Positions 48,169-57,671 of a stretch of 64,000 bases of DNA are shown in pieces. The position numbers and the translations under genes were made by a program. This stretch comes from Prunus persica (lineage: Eukaryota; Streptophyta; Magnoliopsida; Rosales; Rosaceae): contig NC_034015.1 in NCBI RefSeq assembly GCF_000346465.2, forward strand, positions 19,220,462-19,284,461, in the 5' to 3' direction. The notes under the pieces were generated by a model. The model saw only the letters and a list, made by a program, of their open reading frames with translations, searched no databases and had not been told where the DNA came from. The number at the start of each line of letters is the position of its first letter. The stretch's first letter is position 1.

Positions 48169-51100
48169 ATGGCGGACTCCAATCATTGTAACTCAACAGC
48201 CATAAGGTTAGCCATTTTTTCTCCCCTTTGATTCCTGATTGAAAGGTCAGAGTTTCTTTCTCTAACTCTCAGAACACTTTTTCCGTTTTTTTCTTTTTAG
48301 GGAAATATATGGTAGACAAAAAGATGTTGTTGCATGTATTAGTAATCGCCACTTTAACCTGATATCTACTCTCATCTTCATTCTTAAAACTTGAAACATT
48401 TTTATATTTATAACTCTTTTATTTTTTTATAATTAAATAATTAAATTATAGAGAGTGAAAAAAACTTAGACAAAGAAAATAGACTAACAATCCTTTTGGG
48501 GTTTTACACAAAACCTCATGAGATTTTTCACAAAACCCCATGAGATTTCACAAATTACACGAACATCTCCTACAATTTTAAATTATTTTCACACAACCCC
48601 TTTCCATTGATTATTTGTAAATTGAAGATTTTATAAATAAAAAATTTCTCCAAAGGATGAAGTTGGCCTTTGCAATCATATTGCACAAAATTGAGGTTGA
48701 TTTTATCATCTGCATAATTGTTTTTAACTGAAATCATTAGTTTTTGGACGAACAATCAAGAAAAGGGGATTTTGTAAAAACAATTTGAAACCTCAGTTGG
48801 TGTTCATGTCATTTTTGAAACCTTAAGGGGTTTTGTGAGAACACCGAAAACCTCATGGGAGTGTTAGTGTAAATAATTCAATAAAAAAAGGTCTCAAATT
48901 CCCAGCCACTAACAGGGGATCATGTTTGGATGGTTGTGGGTTGGGGTAGTTCGAAGAAAGAGAGAATCGATGGGCAAGGAGCGGAATAGAGGGTGTTTGG
49001 CAGGGATGTGAAGATCGGGGGCCGGCAAAGGAGTGCCTGGAGTTTGAGATGGTTCTTTTTTCATCTATCATTTATTTATTTAGTTTTAGAAAAGAGAGAA
49101 TTAAATATATAGTTATACATATAGACAGTAGTGGAGCCAAAGAATTTTATGTACGAGGGGGCCTCTCACAAAAAATTTGCTCACAATACATGCCAAAGTA
49201 ACCACGAGGACCAAGACATCATATATATAATAATGATATCCTTGGAAGATATATTGTGAGCACGAAGATATACTGTCGCCTGTCAATTTGTGTAGATTAC
49301 AAAAGGAAAAAAGTTGTAAATATTTTTTGTGAGAATAAATCAAAATGTCACAAACCCAAACATACCATAGGTGGAGAGAAATTTTTTTTTAAAATAATAG
49401 AAAATTTAACAAACCTTAATTAAGTGAGTACACTTAATAGAAACTTGATATTATATTATATGGAGAATTAACAAAAGTCATAAACATGATTGTAAAGGCA
49501 AGGAGGATGTATGTTGTGTCCATGAAAAAAAAAATGAGAGAAAAAAAGACTTACATTTTAAGGATTTGTGTTTAAAAAATATATATAATAATAATATTAT
49601 TATTATGTAGGAAAATATGTGAGAATGTGAAGGTGAAAATGTCCCACATTGAAAAGTTGAGAAACCTAGTAATGACTTATAAAGAGTTGGTTATTCCCCC
49701 ATTGCCAATTGGTCTTTGGGTGAAACATCAACTTCCTTCAAAATGTAGGTGTGAAAATGAGATTCTTGAAATATATTAAAAGTATCATAAAAATTTATTA
49801 ATATACATATGCAGTCCCCTTCCATTGAGATCCCTCAAATAATTTGCTCCCTTAGTGGCTATGTCCCTGCCTATAGAAGGTTTTGAGACTGGTGGTGATG
49901 TTATGCATTAAGTTAAAGTAGTGAGTAAAAATGCTCCTATATATTAGTGTTTAAAATGTGGTAAAAATATACTTTAAGATATTTAGAGCACGAGCATGCA
50001 ACAGCAAGGAAATATAAGAAGGGAAAGTTGCTAATTTGTGTCTCGTTTCTTATATATGCTTATTTGTGTGTCTTGTTTAGTATTGAAGATCGGAATGTAG
50101 AGGGGGAATCTGGTAATGAAGGTGGAGCAGCCAAAAAGGGAAGATCAAAATGGGCAACAATAGAGTCAGCAATATTATTCCTTCCAAAGTGGGCAACAAT
50201 AGAGTCAGCAATATTATTCCTTCCAAAGTGGGAGACAGTATTTGCGGTATCATGTACACTTGCTGTCTTCCTTGATCCTGTGTACCCTTACATTCCTGTC
50301 ATGAAGGAGGGGGATAACATGTGCTACTATTGGGACGAAATCTTGATGTGGGAATTTTTTGGTTTAAGATCAGCCCTAGACCTCTTTTATGCAATGGACA
50401 TTGTCATCTTCTGGCGTCAGCGGAATGGTAATAATGCTAAGGCATTTCGGGCCTCCTCAGAAAAAAGGGAAACAACAGTTAAGGGAACCATCCTTAAGCT
50501 GTTACCCTTTCTACCTCGTGCGTATGTTGCTCTTCCCTTTCCGCAGGTAAGAGAAGATGCCTTTCATGTGTGTGTGTGTATATACATATATAAATCATTG
50601 TATAATTAATGTGTGCAGGCAATAATCATTGCTGGACGATATTCAAGCTTTAATAGTTCTTTTCTTCTAATGTTCTTCGCTCCTATCCAATATATACTAC
50701 GGGTTTATCGCACGTACGGACTTCTCAAGCGGTGTCCTGACATAGAAACTGGAATAGGAAGATGGCTTAAAGCAATATTGGATTTTCTTCCCTTCGTGCT
50801 TGCTGCTCATGTGAGTTCCAATCTTATCTCTCACATATATATAAGACCAAAAAAAAAAAAAAAATGTCCCTCACAAATATTTTGTTAAGTACACACGTGC
50901 ACTATCAATGTTTGGATAGATATATAACTTTTAATTTTTTAATTTTTTTTTTTAAGTTGGGTACTCCAACTTTTTGGCTAGTCTCTAAATCTAGTACCAA
51001 AATTGAAGGGTGCACGCGGTCCAATTTGGTCCAATTTTCACCTAGAATCGAAACTGAACTATTCGTTCAATGCAGTTCAATAAAGTTCTTAGTAAAAACT

Positions 51101-52255
51101 GCAACAAAATCAAACCAAACCAGACCTGTCTAAGACCGGTTTGATTTTCAGGTTCCACAGTTTGGGTTGGGCCCGATTTTATTAGATATAAATTTAGGTA
51201 CTTATAATTGGGATGAATTATAGTAGTCTCCGTTTAAAGTATAAGCGTTGGTATATGAAGTTTGCGAATGTGTCCGAATTGAGTACTCTACTTTAAATTG
51301 TTGCTCGTTAATTCTCCTTCCTTCAGCTATTCGGAGCCTTGTGGTACAATCTTTCTCTTCAACGAGAGCTGGATTGTTGGACGCTTGCCTGTCGAGACAA
51401 AGAGGTGGGATGTGATATTTCTGAAACAGGTTATTATTTCTACTGTGGTACCGCCGATGAGATGGCCACGAATCTCAATACCACGCATATAATCGCATCA
51501 TGCCCTTTAAATCCACCAGATCCAACCATCTTCGATTTTGGTATATTTCTCTACGGTATTCAGTCTAACATGACAAGGTCAACGGATCTTCCACCAAAGT
51601 TGTTTCAATGTTTTTGGTGGGGGTTACGAAATCTGAGGTTGGTATAAACCTAGATATCATGAAACTGCTTGGTGTTTAGTTTGGTGGTATTTATCTATGT
51701 AAGAATCGATGGGGATTTAAGTAACGCTTTCATTTTTGCAGTTCTATTGGTTCAAACCTCCCGACCAGTATCTATATGGTGGAAATCTGTTTTACGATTT
51801 TGGTATCTATAAGTGGCATAGTCCTATTCTTAATATATCTCAATACGAGGGTACAGGTTCGTTCGTAATCATGTGTTTAAAAATACATATGTGTGTGTGT
51901 GTGTGGTTTTGTGTTTTTGTAATGTTTCTATGTTTATACTTACGGGTTTAAAATGAACTCCTTTTGGAAATAACTGCATGCAGATGTCACAACAAAGATC
52001 AGATCAGCATAAATTATTGATTCGAAAGAAACAGATGATGGATCCAGATATAAACGCATGGTTGTATAAAATCGGCCTTTATAATAAGAATTTGCAGATG
52101 CGCATCATGAAAAACGTACACCAAAAACTTGAAGAAAACAAAGAAGTTGATACGGAGAATATTCTCTCTCTTCTTCCCATTATACACCAAAGATGTATCA
52201 TGTGCCTTCTCAGCTGGAAATCACTTAAAAGAGTAAGTACTTAATTATAAATTAT

Positions 52256-52295
<40 letters not shown>

Positions 52296-53005
52296 CAAGG
52301 ATTCAAAGTCAAGAAAAAAGTATGTACATTGTTTATGGGATTTTTCATCACGTAAATCCGTATTCGTAGCTAGCTATAAATTTATATATGTTTCCTTGCT
52401 AGATTAATTTATTCTCTTTGTTTTTTCTTTAATAATATTAATCTTCGTAGGTGCCAATGCTGGAAAATATGAATAAAAATGTGTTGAAAGAAATATGTGA
52501 GCATCTTAAGATAGTGAAGTACAGTGAAGACAACTATATTGTTCGAGAGGGAGAACCACTTGATAAAATGCTCTTCATCACCCAAGGCACCGCATGGTCA
52601 TACCCAACCAGCGCAACTGGTTCCTCAGCAATTAAGTGTCTTGTGGAAGGTGATTTCTATGGAGAAGAGCTTCTAAATTGGGCATCAAAATTGAACTCTT
52701 TTTCTGAATTTCCCTACTCAACCAGAATTGTCAAGGCTCATACGAAAGTTGAAGCATTTGCCATCAAAGCCAACAGCTTGAACATTGTTGTATCCAAATT
52801 TTGGTGGCATTTTAGCAAGAGGCTTGATCACATAGAGGACTCTCAGTTGGAGAGGTGGCAAAGTTTGGCAGCTTCTTCCATGCAAGCAAAATGGCGCCGC
52901 CGCATGCAAGGCCGAGCTATGGGCGTACCTGGGAAAAAAAATATTAGCCTAAAAAGTATCTTATGTTGTATCAACGTCAAAAACACATATGATCTCATGC
53001 TATGA
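48169..53005 (+). CDS. Divergent cyclic nucleotide-gated channel-like protein B, 641 aa
   Basis: Seven exons: 48169-48206, 50081-50546, 50619-50810, 51327-51637, 51742-51856, 51984-52232, 52451-53005; 642 codons including stop. Exon 1 (MADSNHCNSTAI) is of a different type from that of A and C but has the same phase. S1-S6 are present. The pore reads WWGLRNLSSIGSN, again GSN in place of the usual GQN-like filter. Exon 6 (83 residues, with DPDINAWLYKIGL and QKLEENKEVDTENIL) is a full C-linker, unlike A and C. The CNBD (from 458) has VEGDFYGEELLNW and the IQ-like site is altered (MQAKWRRRM). Exon 2 carries a 39-bp in-frame tandem duplication before S1. Intron 1 (1.87 kb) hosts a solo LTR and a possible MITE. 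Expected to be a plasma-membrane cation channel subunit; the exon 1 assignment rests on the homologous sequence at 62577. Confidence 0.84.
48489..48872. mobile_element. Possible MITE with degenerate inverted ends in CNGC-B intron 1
   Basis: The left part (CACAAAACCCCATGAGATTT) and the inverted right part (TCACAAAACCCCTTAAGG-like, then a GACATGAACACC-like piece) are similar over roughly 100 bp with many mismatches. There is no coding content. Confidence 0.4.
49618..49740 (+). mobile_element. Solo LTR of a TRIM element (123 bp)
   Basis: Starts TGTGAGAATGTGAAGG and ends ACTTCCTTCA. It matches, in the opposite orientation, the 124-bp LTRs of the complete element at 55264-55627. Flanks AAATA and AAATG are a near target-site duplication. 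It lies within intron 1 of CNGC-B. Confidence 0.75.
50148..50225 (+). repeat. 39-bp in-frame coding tandem duplication in CNGC-B exon 2
   Basis: Two consecutive 39-bp units (50148-50186 and 50187-50225), identical except for AAA/AAG in the first codon, encode KWATIESAILFLP twice (residues 36-48 and 49-61) just before S1. Genes A and C have a single PKW or SKW at this place. Confidence 0.97.
52258..52294. repeat. (AT)n microsatellite in CNGC-B intron 6
   Basis: Pure AT run of about 18 units between exons 6 and 7. Confidence 0.9.
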
Positions 53006-53302
53006 ATTTCATTATGACCAGTCACAGAAAGTAAGTTCATGGATGATCGATATAAGAATGTATATTCTACTTTTAATTTTGCTTTTGGTATGTGATTTTA
53101 CATGCATTTCTTTGGAAATCATATGCTTCAAAAAGTTAAATGTGTTGATGTGGGCTTGTGAGCGTGGATAAATTATTTATGGTCAAGTTCGGAATATAAT
53201 GTCGGTGCAATTTCTTTCCTTGAGATGAATGGGATGAGCTAAAGCACATAACCAGTACACTACCAGTGCTACCTCGTCCGTGCAAAGAGCAACATCCTAT
53301 CC

Positions 53303-54266
53303 GAGCATCTCCAAAGAGTATTAGCAAATTAAACTCCTTATATTAAAGTTTGTTGACATATGTGGCAATTTGAAAAGGCTTATTTGCTACTTGAATAATT
53401 TTTGCTCTAACAGACTCTTTTATTCAATAATGCAATATCATGAAAAAGAATGAAAAATATGAAAACATGTGAAAAATATTTATGTATTTATTATATGAAA
53501 AGAAAAAAAATGCATATTTTTTACATTTTCAAGGTAGGTTTTGTTTTTCTAAAGTAAAATTAAATGTTTGAAGAGCCAAAGTCAACTTTACCAGTTCTGA
53601 AAAGAGAGAAAAAGGTTGCGGCTTTGATGACTGAGATTGAAGGGGCTATTAGAGAGAGTTTTTTTTTTTTATATGGCTTACTTATTTTAGAATTCCAAAG
53701 CTGTTGAAGAGGTTGTTGGAGAGAGTTTTTCTGATGTGGCTCACCTATTTTAGAATTCAAAGCTGTTGAAGAGGCTGTTGGAGATACTCTAAAGAAGAAA
53801 GAGTTGCGCAACTTTAATAAAGCGGAAAATATTGTGAAAAAGCATTAGAGCTTCTCCAATTGTCTCTTCAACTACTTTGGGATGCTCAAATAGGTGGGCC
53901 AAATCATAAAAAATCTTTTCAACAACCTTGTAAAACTCAGTCATCAAAGCTGCAACATCTTTCTCTCTCTTCAAGACTGGTAAGTTGATTTTGGCTCTTC
54001 AAATCATTTAATTTTAGTGTGGAAAAATAAAATTTACCTTGAAAATGTTTAAAACATGCATTTTTAGTTTTCAGATAATAAATATATAGACATTTTAAAC
54101 ATGTTTTCATATTTTTCATTATTTTTCATGATATTGCATTAATTGAATTGAAAAGTCTATTGGAGCAAATATTATTCAAGTAGCCAATAAACCTTTTCAA
54201 ATTGCAACACAGGTCAACAAACTTTAATTTGAAGAGTTTAGTTTACTACTACTCTTGGAGATCCTC
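53303..54266. mobile_element. Foldback element with arms of about 330 bp (964 bp total)
   Basis: The left arm (53303 to about 53632, starting GAGCATCTCCAAAGAGTA) and right arm (about 53935 to 54266, inverted start GAGGATCTCCAAGAGTAGTA) are reverse-complement copies with moderate divergence. The centre (about 53635-53935) contains its own short repeats around GAATTCAAAGCTGTTGAAGA. There is no transposase; it is a non-autonomous DNA transposon of MITE or foldback type. Confidence 0.75.
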
Positions 54267-54862
54267 TTATAACTTCATGTTTCTGCTAAAGAGTATATAT
54301 TCTTAGCTTGGGGAACACTCAAACGATATAGAACATATCACTAAATACTCTCTTTAATTTTCTACTTTCTTTGACCACCAATCAGACGCTTTGTCAATTA
54401 TCACTGCATAAATTTAGATTCGGATTCCATTTCTGTTCTCATCCTTATGTGCTAATTATTCCTCTCTCTCTCCACCATGTACCTGTATAAATTAAGCGAT
54501 ACTTGTGAACATTGATCAGGTATATCACTATACTGCCAGTACATGTTGGCGTGACTTGTGGATATTGACTTACTTTCCTTACACACCAAGAATTCTTATT
54601 ATAATTGTAATTGATTTACTTTAATTCCTGATTTCCTACTGTAAATGGATTTAGGAATTTATTATTTACTTGCCCATTCAGGTTTTGTTGTATTATAAAT
54701 ATGAGCTCCTACAAGGAGAAGAATACACAGAAAATTCCCACAAACAAATATTCTCTCATAGTTTTCATATTTTAGCAGTACAGGTGTAAGTTTCAATGCC
54801 CGTTTAAATTATCTCTATTTAATTCTCTCCATCTTAAAAACACAAATATATATTTTACTATT

Positions 54863-55192
54863 TGCAGGAGTCAATATTATTTTGTGGTGCTGGTATTTTA
54901 ACAAGCTCATTGGGACTAAATGTCTACATTCTTCAAAAGTAAGATCAACCTCAATACTCATGTACAACATGAACCTGCAAACCTACTCGTCATGGTTATG
55001 GAACAGACATATATGCAGCTGGCGAAAAGAATATCGAAGAAGCTTCAATTCAAAACAAGATGCAAATGATAAATCCGGAGATAGATTTGTGATTATCCAA
55101 AAACTCACTCCTCAAGGATATGAAATTAGTGGTGATGGAAAGCGTAGGACAAAGACTTGAAGAAAACAAAGATGTTTATGTGGATTGCCTGG
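54863..55192 (+). pseudogene. CNGC-like pseudogene: leader joined to a C-linker exon
   Basis: The start (GCAGGAGTCAATATTATT) matches the leader upstream of gene D (about 63128). From 55060 the frame reads MQMINPEIDL, a stop at 55090-55092 where a conserved Trp is expected (TGG to TGA), then LSKNSLLKDMKLVVMESVGQ and RLEENKDVYVDCL. This is a good CNGC C-linker, close to exon 6 of gene B. No pore or CNBD exons are present. Confidence 0.75.
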
Positions 55193-55263
55193 TTGAAGTG
55201 AGGATCTCCAGTTTTTTCTGGTGGTGGGAATGCCTAGATTGACGGGTCCTTATGATTACCTAG

Positions 55264-55627
55264 TGGAGAAAGTTGAGGTTCCACTCCAAAACCAATTGGC
55301 AATGGGGGGAGTAGCTCAACTCCTTATAAGCCCTTGTTAGGTTTCTCAACTTTCCAATGTGGGACTTTTTACCTTCACATTCTCACACGCCCTCGCACAT
55401 GTGGCGAATTTTCAAGCCTAATACGTGGACAACACATATTGGGTGACGTGGAGCACGTGTGGCCATTGAGCTTTCACACGTGGGCTAACCTGTTCTGATA
55501 CCATGAAGGAAGTTGAGGTTCCACCCCAAAACCAATTGGCAATGGGAGGAGTAGCTCAACTCCTTATAAGCCCTTGCTAAGTTTCTCAACTTTCCAATGT
55601 GAGACTTTTTACCTTCACATTCTCACA
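55264..55627 (-). mobile_element. Complete TRIM retrotransposon (364 bp) with 5-bp target-site duplication
   Basis: Two direct 124-bp LTRs (55264-55387 and 55504-55627) begin TG and end CA. The 116-bp interior has, on the minus strand directly inside the right-hand LTR, TGGTATCAGA (55494-55503), the primer-binding site complementary to initiator Met-tRNA. A purine-rich GCGAGGGCG lies next to the other LTR. The element is flanked by CCTAG on both sides (55259-55263 and 55628-55632). It encodes nothing, as expected for a terminal-repeat retrotransposon in miniature. Confidence 0.93.
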
Positions 55628-56040
55628 CCTAGGTTGTCAAATATAGTTCTCTTAGGCTTGCAGGTTCTAATGTTTGATTTGTGGTGAGTCTGTGATGTGC
55701 TTGTTTGTTCATAGGTTTATGACTAGTAATTGACTAGTCATTTGTTACTAGGAACAATTATTCATTGTGGTGAGTCTGTGATGTGTTTGTTTGTTCATAC
55801 TCTCCTGTGAAAATTAGCCAACAATAATGCTACATTATTTTCTTTCATACATCTTTAATTTATTTTTGCCTTCACAATGATATATGGTCGAGTTTGATCT
55901 TGAACACACCTAACAAGAAAATGTAGAAACTTGAGGCAGAAATACGGAGGAAGAATAAAGAGACAATTCAAGCCGTAAGTTCTAAATGTGGTAATCAATT
56001 GGTCTCTCATGAATGACTTTCTTGATGATCAAAGCACTAT

Positions 56041-56465
56041 TTTACGCAATCATATCATAGGGATGTGTAAGAGTGTGAAGTACATATATTCTATCTTTTT
56101 TTTTCTTTTTTTTTTTTTGCTCTTGCATGTGATTTTATTTATATTCCTCGGAAATGATTTGGTTCAAGTAAAGTATATTGGTGTTGCTTTCGCACCAAGA
56201 GAAATTTTCAGGAGTTTTAATTTTACACTATCACGTAATGTTATTGATTGATGTACTCGATGCTTAAAGCTCCATTACACAATCAGATCATAGGTACGTG
56301 TAATAGTGTGAAGTACATATATTCTAACTTTTTATTTTTTGCTCTTGTCATGTGATTTTGTTTATATTTTTTTTGGAAATGATTTGGTTCAAGTAAAGTA
56401 TGTTGGTGTTGATTTGCACACCAAGAGAAATTTTCAAGAGTTAATATTACACTGTCACGTAGTGT
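56041..56465. repeat. Tandem pair of about 210-bp repeats resembling CNGC-B 3' flank
   Basis: Two copies (about 56041-56255 and 56276-56465) share GTGTGAAGTACATATATTCT, a T-rich run, TGATTTGGTTCAAGTAAAGT and CACCAAGAGAAATTTTCA. The same order of weaker motifs follows the stop of gene B (about 53015-53165), suggesting duplicated 3' relics of a lost CNGC-like gene. Confidence 0.55.
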
Positions 56466-56728
56466 ACTGATTAATGTATTATTACATAAATGAGAAACAT
56501 AGTTTATATATATATATGAAACCTCTAGGATATAATATTAATGAATAAATTCCGTGCTATAATTTATAAAGTAGATTAGTAAAAGCATATTCACATGATA
56601 GTACTACCGTAGTATTCTATAATCACTCCTCTTGGAACTCCTAAATCTAAGAAGAGAGAAAAGATTAGTGGCTCTCTATAATTTAATGATGCTTTGTTTT
56701 ATGAATGTTTTAACTTTTTAATTAATGC

Positions 56729-56767
<39 letters not shown>

Positions 56768-57671
56768 TGGACCATTTATATTGAATTAAATAATTATTAT
56801 AGTATTTATGACTCCCTAAACTAGATAAATTTTGTGAATTTTTAGCAAAATTTTGACTAAAAAACAGAGAGCATGATTGTAGATGCTCTAACATGATATA
56901 AGATTACAATGGGCTCCCTAAATTAATTTCTTAGACAAATTTTATGGAGGAATTGAATAAATACAATTCCAACCATACTCCCTATCCACCTATTAAAATA
57001 GGGAGACCTGGAACTCCTAAATTTGAAGATACAGTAAAAGCTCATAGTGGCTCCTAATACTATTTATTTTAATAATAGGGTTTTAAACATTTATTTAAGG
57101 ATTTTATGTTATTATTGTTTTTCTTCACTTTATTCTAAAACTGAATTTAAGAAGCATTAAAGCATTTATGATTCCCTAAACTAATGAGTATGGTTAAAGT
57201 TGAATTTTGTTAGGGAGCTCTTAAAATACATGTCTAATGTTTTTAGCTAAATTTTAAACAAAAAATAGGGAATATGATTGTAGATGCTCTAAGACTGTGT
57301 CACTCAAGTATCTCTCTCAAATCAAAAGGATCAAAGGGCAGCATATTAAGGGAAAAGCTATGGAGGCCCCTCTTCTATCTAGCCAATCGTACTTTTAATA
57401 AAGCACAAAAACATAGTGCTGAAAGCAATAATATATGCATTAACTGAAGAACACTCCAACTTTATTGAGCCATAGAATAAATTCTCTCTCTTACACACAC
57501 ATATATATTGTCAAGTTAGAAGGGGCCTCAGTCTCTTCACACTTGGACAGGAAAATTCTCTAACTTTCACTTCATATTTGGCTAATATTTGCAGAAGTAC
57601 GTACAAGAGCGAGCTACCTGGGTTTTTGAATAACCCGTAGACTTGAGAGAGGATACAAATAAGCTTGAGAC

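Larger units (their letters stand above)
53006..57671. other. Repeat-rich spacer between CNGC-B and CNGC-C
   Basis: Contains the CNGC-B 3' flank, a foldback element, a CNGC pseudogene fragment, a TRIM retrotransposon and a tandem pair of 3'-flank-like repeats (listed separately). It also has two related AT-rich blocks (about 56620-56890 and 56985-57300) that share GGAACTCCTAAAT and end ATGATTGTAGATGCTCTAA. The last 180 bp are the presumed leader of CNGC-C, closely similar to that of A. Confidence 0.65.

Noticed and set aside
53560..54119. Several minus-strand frames of 60-83 aa
   Set aside because: All lie in the arms or centre of the foldback element and have no protein-like signature.
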